Assembly (NCBI RefSeq): GCF_026340975.1
Contig: NZ_JAPEOS010000003.1
Span: 310,001-374,000 of the forward strand
Direction: 5' to 3'
From: Streptomyces sp. NBC_01214
Lineage (GTDB): Bacteria > Actinomycetota > Actinomycetes > Streptomycetales > Streptomycetaceae
DNA: 64,000 nt
Notes under the pieces: model-generated
Told to the model about the DNA's origin: nothing
The model's input: the letters and a program-made list of their open reading frames with translations, nothing else
Database searches by the model: none
Made by a program: the position numbers and the translations under genes
In this document: positions 50,342 through 59,579 of the stretch, in pieces
Position numbering within the stretch: position 1 is the stretch's first letter
Layout: each line of letters starts with the position of its first letter

Positions 50342-53176
50342 TCAGAGCGGTTCGTCGTCCCAGCCGGCCAGGAGCGCCTCTTCCGGAACCATCGCCGCCG
50401 GTGCGACCCCCTCATGGGTGGCCTGCTCACTCCAGATGATCTTGCCGCGGTCGGTGTAGCGCGTGCCCCAGCGCAGTGCGAACTGCGCGACGAGGAACAG
50501 GCCGCGGCCGCCCTCGTCGGTGTCTTCGGCCCGGCGCAGGTGCGGGGAGGTGCTGGACCCGTCGGAGACCTCGCAGACCAGGCTGCGGTCGTACAGCAGC
50601 CGCACCCGGATGGGCTCGGTTCCGTACCGGATGGCGTTGGTGATCAGTTCGCTGAGGATGAGCTCCGTGGTGAAGGCGATGTCCTCGAGGCCCCAGTCCG
50701 CGAGCCGCCGGGCGCAGGCGTTGCGCACCCGGGACACCGCCGCCGGGTCGGGCGGCACGTCCCACTGGGCGATCCGCTCCGGGTCCAGCCGACGGGTGCG
50801 GGCCACCAGCAGGGCGACGTCGTCGTCGGGCCGGGCGGGCAGCACCGCGTCGATCACCGCGGTGCAGATCTCCTCCGGGGTACGGGAGGGCCCGGCCAGG
50901 GCGGCGCGCAGCGCTGCCAGCCCCGCGTCCGGATCGCGGTCGCGGCCTTCGACCAGCCCGTCGGTGAACAGAGCCAGCACGGAGCCCTCGGGCAGGGTCA
51001 GCTCCACGGTCTCCATGGGCAGACCCGCGCCCAGCCCCAGCGGCGGGGAGATCGGCACCTCGGGGAAGGTCACGGTGCCGTCGGGCTGGACCAGAGCGGG
51101 GCCCGGATGGCCGGCGGTGGCGGCCGTCACCCGCCCCGAGGAGGGATCGTAGACGGCGCACAGGCAGGTGGCTCCGGTGATCCCTCCCCACTCCTGCTCG
51201 TCGGTGTCGATGTGGGCGACCAGCTCGTCCAGGTGGCTCAGGAGCTCGTCCGGAGGCAGGTCGAGGGTGGAGAAGTTGTAGACCGCGGTCCGCAGGCGAC
51301 CCATGGTGGCCGCGGCGTGCAGACCGTGGCCGACGACGTCGCCGACCACCAGCGCCACCCGGGCGCCGGGCAGCGGGATGACGTCGAACCAGTCGCCGCC
51401 CACCCCGGCCTCGGCGGCCAGATAGCGGTGCGCGACCTCGACGGCGGACTGCTCCGGTACCCGCCGGGGCAGCAGACTGCGCTGCAGGGTGTCGGCCACG
51501 TTGTGCTCGCGGGTGTAACGGCGGGCATTGTCGACGGACAGCGCCGCCCGGGCGGTCAGCTCCTCGGCGAAGGACACGTCCTCCTCGTCGAACGGCGGGG
51601 AGTCCTGCCCCCGCCAGTAGCCGGCCATCCCCAGCACGACGCCCCGGGCCCGCAGGGGCACGGCGATCAAGGAGTGGATGCCGCGGTCCAGGATCCGCAG
51701 GGAGTTCTCCGGGTCCTGGGTCCGCCAGAGCTGGGCGGTGCGCAGGTCCGCCTCCAGGACCGCACGGCCGCCGGCCAGCCCGGCGGCCATGGGGCTGGTG
51801 GGAACGAACCGGATCAGTTTGCCGACGGGGTAGAGCGGGTGCTCGCCGTGCAGGCCGACGGCTGCGGTGCGGCGCATCTCGGTGTGCACATCGGGCGGCT
51901 CCTCGCCGCGCAGGACCGGGTCGAGCAGGTCGACCGTGACCACGTCGGCGAACCGCGGGACCGCCACCTCGGCCAGTTCCTCCGACGTGCGCTCGACGTC
52001 CAGGGTCGTACCCACCTGCACCCCCGCGTCGTAGAGCAGGTTCAGGCGCTCGCGCGCCACCTCGGCCCTGCCGGACAGGGCCCTCAGCTCGGTGGTGTCC
52101 CGCAGCGTGACGACGGTGCCGGCGGACCCGAAGGGGGCAGTTGGCCGGATGTTCACCGCCAGTAGCCGATCGGCCGCCATGTGCACCTCGTCGGTCGCGG
52201 AACGGCCCGAGGCGATCCGCTCGGCGATCCCCTCCTCCAGGCCCAGGTCCGTGACGGGGAGCCCTTCCGCGTCCGCCGGCAGGTCCAGCAGCCGACGCGC
52301 CTCGTCATTGGCCAGCAGCAGTCGCCCGCCGGCGCCGACGATCAGCACGCCCTCCCGGACCGCGTGCAGCACCGCGTCGTGGTGCTCGTACATCCTCGTC
52401 ATCTCGGCCGGTCCCAGGCCGTGGGTCCGGCGCAGCAGCCGGCGGCTCACCAGAGCGGTGCCGCCCGCGGACAGGGCGAGCACCGCGGCCGCGCTGCCGA
52501 GGACGACCGGCAGCTGCCCGTTCAGCATGTTCTGGACGTTCTCGACCGTGACGGGGGAGGAGACGACGGCGATGACGCTGCCGTCGGCGGCCTTCACGGG
52601 GACCACCGAGACCACGGACTGCCCCAGGGACCCGGAGAACGTCTCGGTGAAGGACCGGCCGGCCGCTGCCCGGGCGAAGGGACCGACGACGTGCTTGCCG
52701 ATCTGCCGCGGGTCGCTGTGGGCGAGGGTGAGCCCGTCGAGCGTGTACACGTTGATGCCGTCGACCCCGGCGATCTTCCTGGCCGCCTGGGCGCTGGGCT
52801 GGAGCACCGCGCTGGGGTGGGGGCTGCGCACGGCGGCGACGATTCCCGGCGACTCCGCGAACGTCCCGGCGGCGGCGAGGGTACGGTTCCGGGCGTCCAT
52901 CATGGCGGCGCTCCGGCCCTGCACCACGAGCGCCACGACCGCGGCAGCGACGAGGAGGACGACGACGGCCAGCTGGAGGAGGAACACCTCTCCGGCCACG
53001 CTGCGGGCGCTCAGGAGGGAAGACAGGCGCTGTGGCCGCCGTGCCCCTTCTTCGGGGGGCGGCGCCAGGTCCCGGCTCTCTTGGCGGTGCCCCGGGCGGG
53101 CAGGCCGAGAGCGAGTGGAGGAGCTCGTGCCCGAACGGAGCAGCCAGCGCCGGATTCCTCCCAGATAGTTGCTCAT
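50342..53176 (-). CDS. Membrane sensor protein phosphatase (dCache-type sensor, PAS, GAF, SpoIIE PP2C, HATPase)
   Basis: This 944-residue protein combines an N-terminal transmembrane helix (about 65-90), an extracytoplasmic sensor (about 90-225), a second helix (about 226-246), a PAS-like domain (about 265-370) and a GAF domain (about 385-550). A SpoIIE-type PP2C phosphatase follows (about 570-790; GGDWFDV, GDVVGHGLHAA and GHPGPALV are metal-site landmarks), then an anti-sigma-type HATPase (about 810-930, with ELITNAIRYG and EGGRGLFLV). Such Streptomyces proteins control anti-sigma/anti-anti-sigma switches in response to an outside signal. The sensor half resembles those of CitA/DcuS kinases. 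No partner anti-anti-sigma gene is visible nearby. The link to the biosynthetic blocks is unknown. Confidence 0.92.
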   Translation of the reverse strand: MSNYLGGIRRWLLRSGTSSSTRSRPARPGHRQESRDLAPPPEEGARRPQRLSSLLSARSVAGEVFLLQLAVVVLLVAAAVVALVVQGRSAAMMDARNRTLAAAGTFAESPGIVAAVRSPHPSAVLQPSAQAARKIAGVDGINVYTLDGLTLAHSDPRQIGKHVVGPFARAAAGRSFTETFSGSLGQSVVSVVPVKAADGSVIAVVSSPVTVENVQNMLNGQLPVVLGSAAAVLALSAGGTALVSRRLLRRTHGLGPAEMTRMYEHHDAVLHAVREGVLIVGAGGRLLLANDEARRLLDLPADAEGLPVTDLGLEEGIAERIASGRSATDEVHMAADRLLAVNIRPTAPFGSAGTVVTLRDTTELRALSGRAEVARERLNLLYDAGVQVGTTLDVERTSEELAEVAVPRFADVVTVDLLDPVLRGEEPPDVHTEMRRTAAVGLHGEHPLYPVGKLIRFVPTSPMAAGLAGGRAVLEADLRTAQLWRTQDPENSLRILDRGIHSLIAVPLRARGVVLGMAGYWRGQDSPPFDEEDVSFAEELTARAALSVDNARRYTREHNVADTLQRSLLPRRVPEQSAVEVAHRYLAAEAGVGGDWFDVIPLPGARVALVVGDVVGHGLHAAATMGRLRTAVYNFSTLDLPPDELLSHLDELVAHIDTDEQEWGGITGATCLCAVYDPSSGRVTAATAGHPGPALVQPDGTVTFPEVPISPPLGLGAGLPMETVELTLPEGSVLALFTDGLVEGRDRDPDAGLAALRAALAGPSRTPEEICTAVIDAVLPARPDDDVALLVARTRRLDPERIAQWDVPPDPAAVSRVRNACARRLADWGLEDIAFTTELILSELITNAIRYGTEPIRVRLLYDRSLVCEVSDGSSTSPHLRRAEDTDEGGRGLFLVAQFALRWGTRYTDRGKIIWSEQATHEGVAPAAMVPEEALLAGWDDEPL

Positions 53177-53280
53177 CAGTCCATTTTCTAACCTCTACGG
53201 GTTGTCGGCAGCGTGCGGCGACGGGCCCGGCCGTGCGGCCCCGCCGCGCGGCGTTTCCGATCGGCGCGCAGGGCGGCCGA

Positions 53281-53619
53281 TCAGGTGGCGAAGTCGCCCT
53301 CGGCACCGCGGGCGCGACGGCGGGCGCGGGCGCTGGGCAGCAGCTCCGCGAGGCGTTCGTAAGCGCGGTCACCGGTCGGCTCGCGGAGCGGCTCGATTGA
53401 GCGCACGTGGACGCTCGGGGCGTCGGCCGGTTGCCGGTCGCGGATCAGGTCGCCGATCCGTACTCCGGTCCGCTGCCCGCCCCCCGTAGGTCCCGGAGTC
53501 CTGTAGGCGCCGGAGCGGATTCCAGGACTCCGAGAGGGGCGCGGTGCGTGGGGTCGGCGGCCGTCCGTGTGCAGGTGTTCGGACCGCCCGGTAACGTCGA
53601 TGACGTGCGTTCCGCCCAT
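53281..53619 (-). CDS. Hypothetical protein, possible
   Basis: A 112-codon minus-strand frame with strong third-position G/C bias, especially in its last 60 codons (ending VHVRSIEPLREPTGDRAYERLAELL and an Arg-rich tail). The C-terminal half reads like a real helical protein, but no family is recognised. The start at 53619 is a guess, and the N-terminal half is Pro/Gly-rich low-complexity sequence. It may be a fragment of a larger gene that has been lost. Confidence 0.35.
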   Translation of the reverse strand: MGGTHVIDVTGRSEHLHTDGRRPHAPRPSRSPGIRSGAYRTPGPTGGGQRTGVRIGDLIRDRQPADAPSVHVRSIEPLREPTGDRAYERLAELLPSARARRRARGAEGDFAT

Positions 53620-53678
53620 ACCGCCGTAGCGTCGCCCGGCGAGCGGCCGGCCGTCGATCGGCAGAGGAACGGGACCAC

Positions 53679-53969
53679 ATGGCAGAGCACGGCTACCGTG
53701 ACGGGACGGCGGTTGCCGGGGCCGGCCTGGCCCTCCTGGCAGCACTCGGCCCGACGTACGCGGTGGCGGCCCCCCCGGAATGTCGATACCGGCCCTGTCA
53801 CCGCACCGGGCACGGCCGGAGCCTGGTGCACCGCGGAGACTGGGAAGGCTTCCACAGCACCTTCAAGGTGAGCCCGGACCGCAACACTGCCGTAGCCGTC
53901 GTGTGCAACGTGGATTCACCCGACACGTTCCGCGCCGCCGATCAACTGCTGGACATCTGGTCCACATGA
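53679..53969 (+). pseudogene. Remnant of a secreted serine hydrolase/beta-lactamase-like gene
   Basis: The 96-codon frame joins a signal-peptide-like start (hydrophobic run to AVAA near residue 31) to a C-terminal stretch reading GDWEGFHSTFKVSPDRNTAV then AVVCN and ending in a DQLLDIW helix. This pattern matches the last strands and final helix of class C beta-lactamase or DD-peptidase-type serine hydrolases. The catalytic SxxK and YxN regions are absent, so most of the gene seems deleted between the two ends. Confidence 0.4.
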
Positions 53970-53981
53970 AGGCCGGCCGCC

Positions 53982-54095
53982 TCACCGGCGGGTGCGCTTG
54001 TGCCGGGTGCGACTGTACGCGTAGACGGCGGCGAGCAGGAACGAGAGCGCGAACCAGGCGCCCAGGACGGTGCCGATCCAGGCCAGGACGCTCAT
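53982..54095 (-). CDS. Small single-span membrane protein (37 residues)
   Basis: A 38-codon frame, too short for usual ORF calling, encodes one clean membrane helix (LAWIGTVLGAWFALSFLLAA, then VYAY) followed by a strongly basic tail (SRTRHKRTRR). GGGAG lies at a normal distance before the ATG. The shape, helix then positive cytoplasmic tail, fits an Nout-Cin small membrane protein. Function is unknown. Codon use is normal for the genome. Confidence 0.6.
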   Translation of the reverse strand: MSVLAWIGTVLGAWFALSFLLAAVYAYSRTRHKRTRR

Positions 54096-54435
54096 GGGCG
54101 ACTCCCGTTGGCGCGAGGTGTACTCCGAGGATGGGGTACCCGGTGGGCCCGGCGTGATGCCGTTTCGGAGGAATCACTCCCGCGAGTACCACGAGGTCAT
54201 CCGTGACGCGTCACAGAGCCCCGAGGCAGCGTCTCGCCGCCGACGCGCGGGCGGCCGGCCGGCCGGAGACCGTCGCCATCCGGTCCGGCAGGCGGGCCCG
54301 CTGGTCCACGGGCAGGGCCAGGAGTGCCCCGATGAACTGGTGCTCGGGTCCCCGCGCCATGAGCTCGGTCGGCCGCTCGCCGACCTGGTCGACGTCATCG
54401 GCGCGGTCGAGGCGCACGGGACGGGCCGTGTACGT
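54096..54435. other. Intergenic region with a possible gene fragment
   Basis: Between the small membrane protein and the block 3 terminator there is no convincing gene. A minus-strand frame at 54211-54417 (68 codons from a GTG, with AADDVDQV-like and GALLALPVDQRARLPDRMA-like stretches) has good codon bias. It begins next to the terminator hairpin, has no ribosome binding site and matches no family I know. It is probably a remnant. Confidence 0.35.
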
Positions 54436-54478
54436 GCGACGGCCTGTACGACCCCGCTGGGGCTGTACAGGCCGTCGC
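54436..54478 (-). terminator. Terminator of the block 3 minus-strand operon
   Basis: Perfect 14-base inverted arms (54436-54449 and 54465-54478, GCGACGGCCTGTAC and complement) flank a 15-base loop that can pair further through CCCC/GGGG. The hairpin begins 15 bases past the stop of the SnoaL-like gene at 54494, the expected place for transcription termination. Confidence 0.8.
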
Positions 54479-54493
54479 CGGCCGACATGGCCG

Positions 54494-54922
54494 TCAGCTC
54501 GCGATCAGCCGGTGGAACGCGACGGTGTCGAAGATGTCCTCCATCCGGACGGCCTTGCCCTCACGCAGGGTCCAGGAATGCACGAACGACAGCGTCTGCG
54601 TGTTCCCGCGGAGCGACGTCACCTGTCGTACGCCGAACACGACCACCCGGTCGCCGGACTCGACGAACTCCTTCGGTTCCAGGCGCATTCCGCCCAGCAC
54701 CGCGGGAACACGGGCAAGGAATTCCTTCACGGCTGCATGTCCCTGTCTGGTGCCGCCCAGACCGAACTCGGCCATGCCGTCGGGGTGGACCCATTCCACG
54801 CACGGCGCCATGATTTCGAGCAGACCCTCCACATCGCGGGCGTGGAAGGCCTGGTAGGCCCGGTGGATCAGCGCAAGGTTGCCGGACTCCTCAGCCGTGC
54901 GAAGGCTTGTGTTCGTGGTCAC
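54494..54922 (-). CDS. SnoaL-like NTF2-fold protein of block 3
   Basis: This 142-residue protein has the NTF2/SnoaL layout: a long N-terminal helix (NLALIHRAYQAFHARDVEGLLEIM), an acidic CVEWVHPDG edge near residue 41, a GHAAVKEFLARV helix (near 61) and a sheet ending FVHSWTLREGKAVRMEDIFDT. Members act as ketosteroid-isomerase-type enzymes, cyclases or binding proteins. It follows the SDR gene by 15 bases. AGGAAGGAA precedes the GTG start. As the last gene of the operon it probably acts late, after the reductase or epimerase step. The exact role is unknown. Confidence 0.85.
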   Translation of the reverse strand: MTTNTSLRTAEESGNLALIHRAYQAFHARDVEGLLEIMAPCVEWVHPDGMAEFGLGGTRQGHAAVKEFLARVPAVLGGMRLEPKEFVESGDRVVVFGVRQVTSLRGNTQTLSFVHSWTLREGKAVRMEDIFDTVAFHRLIAS

Positions 54923-54937
54923 GCGGACGTTCCTTCC

Positions 54938-55861
54938 TCACCGGTTGACGTGCTGGGGGTACAGCGCTTCGAGGGTCGAGCGGATTCCGTCCCGCCATCC
55001 GACCGCGCAGGGGCCGGTCAGTTCTCGGCGCCGCGTGGGGTCGAACTGATAGGTCTCCCGGGTGACCTCGCTCGGCAGGAGGCGGGCCTCGACCCCCGTG
55101 ATCTCTTCCATGTGGCGTACGCAGTCGGTGATGCCGACCGCTTCGTCGCCGCCCCAGTTGACCAGGGTCGCCGGGAGAGCGGCGGCGTTCCACAGATGGG
55201 GAACCTGCGCCACCAGGTCGTCGGTGTGCAGCAGCGAGCACCAGTTCTGTCCGCCGAGCGGAACGGCAATGGGCTCACCCGCGAGCATGCGCTTGAAGTA
55301 GAGCATCGGGACGCCGCCGTAACCCCCGGGACCGTAGGCGATGTTGAGCCGGGCGATCGTGGTGGGCAAACCCAGCACCTGGGCAAAGGCCCGGACGGTG
55401 CCCTCCGTCGCTATCTTGCCCACGGGATAGGCGGGCAGCCAGTCGGCCACCCCGTCGATCGGGTCGGTCTCGGTGTACTGGTGGTCCAGTGTCTGCCGGG
55501 CGTAGAGGGCGCCCGTCGACACGTACAGGAAGGCTTCGGCGGTCCGGCAGTGCGTCATCAGTCTCCCCGTCGCCACCGAGTTCACCTCGACCGTGGCGTT
55601 GAAGTCGCCGTCGTCGCCGCGCCGCACGGCGGAATGGATGACATGGGTGAAGTCCTCGGGGACTCCCCTCAGCGCGTCACCCGAGAGGTCGTCCATGTCC
55701 CAGCGCCAGGTGGTGATGCCCCGATCGTTGAGCTCGTGTTCGACCCCGGGGGTGCCGAAGCGGCCCAGGCACCACACGTCGTTCTCTTCGGCCAGCGCCT
55801 CGGCGACGGGTCGGGCCACCTGGCCGGTACCGCCGGTGACGAGGATCTTCTTGCCCTTCAC
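54938..55861 (-). CDS. NAD(P)-dependent extended SDR (epimerase/dehydratase or reductase)
   Basis: This 307-residue protein is an extended short-chain dehydrogenase. GGTGQVA (residues 10-16) binds the nucleotide, VSTGALY (near 113) holds the catalytic Ser/Thr, and AYPVGK supplies the Tyr-x3-Lys pair near residue 144. The C-terminal substrate domain includes YGGVPMLYFKRMLAGEP and an LLHTDDLVAQV helix typical of NAD-dependent epimerase/dehydratase proteins. Its ATG overlaps the stop of the A-ACP-TE gene (ATGA), so the two are translated together. It probably reduces or rearranges the product of that synthetase. Sugar-nucleotide use is possible, but no other sugar genes are close. Confidence 0.88.
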   Translation of the reverse strand: MKGKKILVTGGTGQVARPVAEALAEENDVWCLGRFGTPGVEHELNDRGITTWRWDMDDLSGDALRGVPEDFTHVIHSAVRRGDDGDFNATVEVNSVATGRLMTHCRTAEAFLYVSTGALYARQTLDHQYTETDPIDGVADWLPAYPVGKIATEGTVRAFAQVLGLPTTIARLNIAYGPGGYGGVPMLYFKRMLAGEPIAVPLGGQNWCSLLHTDDLVAQVPHLWNAAALPATLVNWGGDEAVGITDCVRHMEEITGVEARLLPSEVTRETYQFDPTRRRELTGPCAVGWRDGIRSTLEALYPQHVNR

Positions 55862-58662
55862 TGGTCTTCTCCGTTTCCTTCACGAGCCGTGGCCCGCCTG
55901 TGTGAGATCCGGTCAGCCTCGACCAGAGTCCGGTCGAGCTCGCTGCGCAGGATGGCCTGGAAGGTCGCCACGTGCCGCGGGCCCATCAGCGTGTAGTGCT
56001 CACCCGGTACTTCGATGTAGTGGTTGCTGCCGGTGGTGTGCTCGTCCCACCGGCGCAGTTCGTTGTTGAGCCAGTCCTCCTTGGTGCCGCGCAGCGGAGT
56101 GGCGTAGAAGACGCTCATTGCCGGCACCGCACCTTCGGGCCGGTATCCGCGCCCCAGGTCGGTCATCGAGTTGGCCAGCTCGGCCCAGGCGCCGAACTTC
56201 TGCACGTTCAGGTCGAGTTCGGCCAGCCGGCCCGGCGGAGCGAGCGCCGTGAGGTGTGCCAGCTGCTCCTCGACGGGTAGGGCGCGCAGCTGATCCGGCA
56301 GTTCGAGGGACTGCTTCTTGTCGATCAGGGAGAGGAAGAAGGCGAGGTTGGTCGCGGTCTCCACGAAGTCGAGTTCGTCCATGCGGTATTTGATGTGGGG
56401 CGGCAGGTTGAAGCTGCCGACGAAGTCGACACGCTCGCCCTGGCTGCGGAGCACCTTTGCCACCTCGAAGGCGACGGCGCCGCCGAACGAGTAGCCGGCC
56501 ACGGCGTACGGGCCGTGAGGTTGGCGGGCCCGGATGGCGTCGACGTAGCAGCCGACCATCTGCTCGAAGGTTGCGAAGGGTTTCTCGCCCTCGTTGAACC
56601 CGCGGGCCCGCAAGGCGTAGAAGGGGCGGTCCTCCACGAAGTACTTGGCGAGGTTGACGAAGACCAGGACCTCGCCGACGCCCGGGTGGACGCAGAACAG
56701 CGGGGTCTTGGTGCCACTGGTCTGCATCGGGACGACGGGGTCGTACTCCGGCCCGGAGGAGAGAGCCTGCTCGGTGAGCCGGGCGGCGAGCGCACGGACC
56801 GTGGGAGCGGTCAGGACGGTGATGACCTCCAGACCTGTCGCGCCGATCCGCTCGGCCACCTTGTTGCGCAGCCGCAGTATGTCCAGCGAGGTGCCGCCGA
56901 GATCGAAGAAGTTGGCGGTGGCGCTGACCGTGCCCGGCTCGATGCCGAACATCTCCCCGTAGACCTCCGCAAGGACGTGCTCGGTTTCGCCCTCCGGTGC
57001 GGTGTATCCGCCCAGCATGCGCAGGGTGAGGTCGGCGACGGCCCGCTCGTGGCTCCCGTACGCCCCCGACTCCAGCCTGCGGCGCATCAGGGTGCGCTGG
57101 ATCTTGCCGAGGCTGGTCTTGGGGAACGCGTCCTCGGGCAGCGGAAGGACGAGTGAGGGGCGGAAACCCCAATGGGCCACCACACTGCTGCGCACGGCGC
57201 AGAGCACGCGGTACAGCGCCGGGTCGTGGTCGTCCGAGGCGGTGCAGTGGAAGGCGATCACCAGTTGCTCGGTGTCACTGCCGGCCGGGCGGGTCGCGAA
57301 TGCCGCCACGTAGGACCCCGCCACCCCTTCGAGCCGCTCCAGCACGGTCTCGATCTCATGGCTGAAGTAGTTGACGCCGTTGACGATCACGCTGTCGGTG
57401 CTGCGGCCGACGAGGGTGAGGCGGCCCTCGTCGATGCGCCCCAGGTCGCCGCTGCGGAACCAACCGTCGGCGGTGAAGGCCTCTCGGGTCGCCCGCTCGT
57501 CGTTGTAGTAGCCGCGGGTGACTACGGGCCCGGTGATCTGGAGTTCACCCGTCTCGCCCGCGGGTAGGCTCCGGCCGGCGGGGTCGGCGACCCGGATGCT
57601 CAGGCCGTCGATGGGCGTGCCGACGCCGGCGAACTCCTGGCCGCGGTCCGCGTCCGGGAACGCCTTGCGGGAGTAGATGCTGCCGGCGCACGTCTCGGTC
57701 ATGCCGAAGGCCGGCCAGAGGGCGTCCCGCGCGAGGCCCAACGGGGCGAACAGGTCGAGGAAGGCCTCGCCGGTGGCGCGGACTACGGCCTCGCCACCGC
57801 TGATGATCTGTCGCAGCGCGCTCAGGTCGATGTGCTCGCCGGTTGCGGCGAGTCGTGCGGCGGCGGAATTCAGCTGTCCGAGGAGGAAGTTCGGTGTGAA
57901 GGTCATCGTCACGCGGTGCCTCGACACCAGGCGCAGGAAGTCCAGCGGCTCGCCGAGGATCACCGACGGTTCGACGTGCAGCTGGCGGCTTCCGGTGTAC
58001 AGCGGAAGCAGGTGGCATTCGAGGAGGGCGGCCACATGGTCGAAGGAGACCCAGTTCAAGGTGACGTCGGCCGGTGAGAGCCGGTGACAGCCGTTCTTCG
58101 CTCGCATCGAGGCAAGGAGGTTGGCGTGGCTGAGCATGACGGCTTTGGAGTTGCCGGTCGACCCCGACGTCAGGACCAGGACGGCGGTGTCCTCGGGAGC
58201 GGCGATGTGGGGTGTCGCCTGCTCCGGTCCGTACAGCTCCTCCAGCGGGGTGATCTGGAGCCCGGGCACCGGGGGGAGTTCGGTCGCCAGGGAGCCACTG
58301 GTGACGACCAGCGGCTGATCGAGCAGCGCGGCGACGTGCCCGAGCTGGGCGGCCCAGCGCTGGGGGTCGCCGCGCAGCGGGGCCATCGGGCAGGGCACGT
58401 ACCCACCGAGCACGGCGGCCCAGAAGGCGACGATGAACTCTTGCGGGCGCTCCAGGACCAGTACGAGCTTGTCTTGCGGCCGCAGGCCCCGGGCCCGGAG
58501 TCCGGCGAGAACCAGGAGGGCTTCGTTCAACAGCTCCTCGTGGCTTTGATCGCGGAACTCCGCGTCACCGCTGCCCCAACAGTGGCGGACGCCTGATCCG
58601 GGGTGGTACCGCGCTGCGCGCAGAAGCAGGTCCGCGATGCTCCGGGCGGATGCGGTGTTCAC
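55858..58662 (-). CDS. Single-module A-ACP-TE synthetase
   Basis: This 934-residue protein has an acyl-activating A domain (about residues 20-530; TSGSTGN near 168, GMTETCAG near 322, GRSTDSVIVNG near 415, KTSLGKIQR near 515), a carrier domain with GGTSLD near 587 and a thioesterase with GYSFGG near 723 and a final His in GEHY. There is no condensation domain. This A-T-TE order is that of NRPS-like enzymes which dimerise aryl pyruvates to quinones or furanones (atromentin, ralfuranone and polyporic acid synthetases). It could also activate and release a fatty or aryl acid. The specificity is not assigned. The GTG at 58662 is chosen because homology begins there; upstream in-frame sequence is antisense to the PPTase. 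GGGAG precedes it. Confidence 0.88.
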   Translation of the reverse strand: MNTASARSIADLLLRAARYHPGSGVRHCWGSGDAEFRDQSHEELLNEALLVLAGLRARGLRPQDKLVLVLERPQEFIVAFWAAVLGGYVPCPMAPLRGDPQRWAAQLGHVAALLDQPLVVTSGSLATELPPVPGLQITPLEELYGPEQATPHIAAPEDTAVLVLTSGSTGNSKAVMLSHANLLASMRAKNGCHRLSPADVTLNWVSFDHVAALLECHLLPLYTGSRQLHVEPSVILGEPLDFLRLVSRHRVTMTFTPNFLLGQLNSAAARLAATGEHIDLSALRQIISGGEAVVRATGEAFLDLFAPLGLARDALWPAFGMTETCAGSIYSRKAFPDADRGQEFAGVGTPIDGLSIRVADPAGRSLPAGETGELQITGPVVTRGYYNDERATREAFTADGWFRSGDLGRIDEGRLTLVGRSTDSVIVNGVNYFSHEIETVLERLEGVAGSYVAAFATRPAGSDTEQLVIAFHCTASDDHDPALYRVLCAVRSSVVAHWGFRPSLVLPLPEDAFPKTSLGKIQRTLMRRRLESGAYGSHERAVADLTLRMLGGYTAPEGETEHVLAEVYGEMFGIEPGTVSATANFFDLGGTSLDILRLRNKVAERIGATGLEVITVLTAPTVRALAARLTEQALSSGPEYDPVVPMQTSGTKTPLFCVHPGVGEVLVFVNLAKYFVEDRPFYALRARGFNEGEKPFATFEQMVGCYVDAIRARQPHGPYAVAGYSFGGAVAFEVAKVLRSQGERVDFVGSFNLPPHIKYRMDELDFVETATNLAFFLSLIDKKQSLELPDQLRALPVEEQLAHLTALAPPGRLAELDLNVQKFGAWAELANSMTDLGRGYRPEGAVPAMSVFYATPLRGTKEDWLNNELRRWDEHTTGSNHYIEVPGEHYTLMGPRHVATFQAILRSELDRTLVEADRISHRRATAREGNGEDQ

Positions 58663-58829
58663 AGTGGTCTGTCTCCCGTTGACTCTGGGGCGCGCTGGGC
58701 TCCATGGGAAGGCGCCGTGTCGAAGGATGTGCAGGACTGGACTGGTGTGGGGCTCGTGACGTACGTCCGAGACGCGGAGCTCGACGGCAGGTCGAAGGTG
58801 GAGCCATGGGGGCATGCGCCGTAGGCGGC

Positions 58830-59579
58830 TCAGAACTGGCGGACGGTGACGTCTCCGCGGGTGTGGAGGGGCAGGGCGAGGGAGGCCACCCATCCGTCGG
58901 GGACCGGGACTTCGGTCACCTGCCAGGTGGTCGGCTCGCCGGGCCCGGAGGTGGTCATCTGCGCGGGGCCGGGGATCCAGGCGTAGGATTCCAGCTGGGT
59001 GAGATCGGTGGCGATTCCTGTCCCGACAGCCTTGAGCACCGCTTCCTTGCGGGTCCAGCAGCGCAGGAACGACCGGCTGCGGGCGAGGCCTCGCGGCTCT
59101 GCGTGCAGTGCGCGGTGCTCGCGTGCGGTGAGGGTGGCACCGGCGATCTCTTCGACCGGAACGCTCCGTAGAGCTTCGAGGTCGACGCCGACTCGGGAGG
59201 GGGAGACGGCCAGCATGCCCAGACCCGCGGAGTGGGAGATGCCGAGCTGTAGGGGTGTCTCCGGGCTGAGCACCGCGGGCGGTCCGTGGTGTGTGCTGCC
59301 GCAACCGGGGCAGGGGATTCGGCCAAGGGATAAAGCGGTGGACGGCACCTGAAGTATCTCGGACAATATGCGGCGGATCGCCGCACGGCATGTGATGAAT
59401 TCGGACATTGCGCTTACTGATTTGAATTGGTCTACACGTGTGAGTTCCGAGCGGTCGAGCAGATGCAGATCCGCCCTGTCGTACTGCCCGGTACGCATCT
59501 CCCACCACCATATGTTGGTTCCGTGGGAGGAGGTTGGGCTTTCCTCGGGTTGTGGAGCGGCCGTGGGGTGCGTCGTCAC
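58830..59579 (-). CDS. Sfp-type 4'-phosphopantetheinyl transferase
   Basis: This protein of about 249 residues transfers phosphopantetheine from CoA to carrier proteins. Visible landmarks are an N-terminal WWW strand, CPGCGSTHHGPP, LGISHSAGLGMLAV, the metal site GVDLEAL and the catalytic WTRKEAVLKA helix. It can activate the carrier in the neighbouring A-ACP-TE protein and the NRPS carriers of blocks 1 and 2, for which no other PPTase is seen here. The start is uncertain. GTG 59579 keeps the first strand of the family but lies in a repeat that looks like an operator. ATG 59498 gives 222 residues and loses that strand. The gene heads the minus-strand operon of block 3. Confidence 0.88.
   Translation of the reverse strand: MTTHPTAAPQPEESPTSSHGTNIWWWEMRTGQYDRADLHLLDRSELTRVDQFKSVSAMSEFITCRAAIRRILSEILQVPSTALSLGRIPCPGCGSTHHGPPAVLSPETPLQLGISHSAGLGMLAVSPSRVGVDLEALRSVPVEEIAGATLTAREHRALHAEPRGLARSRSFLRCWTRKEAVLKAVGTGIATDLTQLESYAWIPGPAQMTTSGPGEPTTWQVTEVPVPDGWVASLALPLHTRGDVTVRQF

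Noticed and set aside
55858..59511. A 1217-codon version of the A-ACP-TE gene starting at 59511
   Set aside because: The first 280 codons are antisense-like Arg/Pro/His-rich sequence overlapping the PPTase gene. Adenylation-domain homology begins just after the GTG at 58662.
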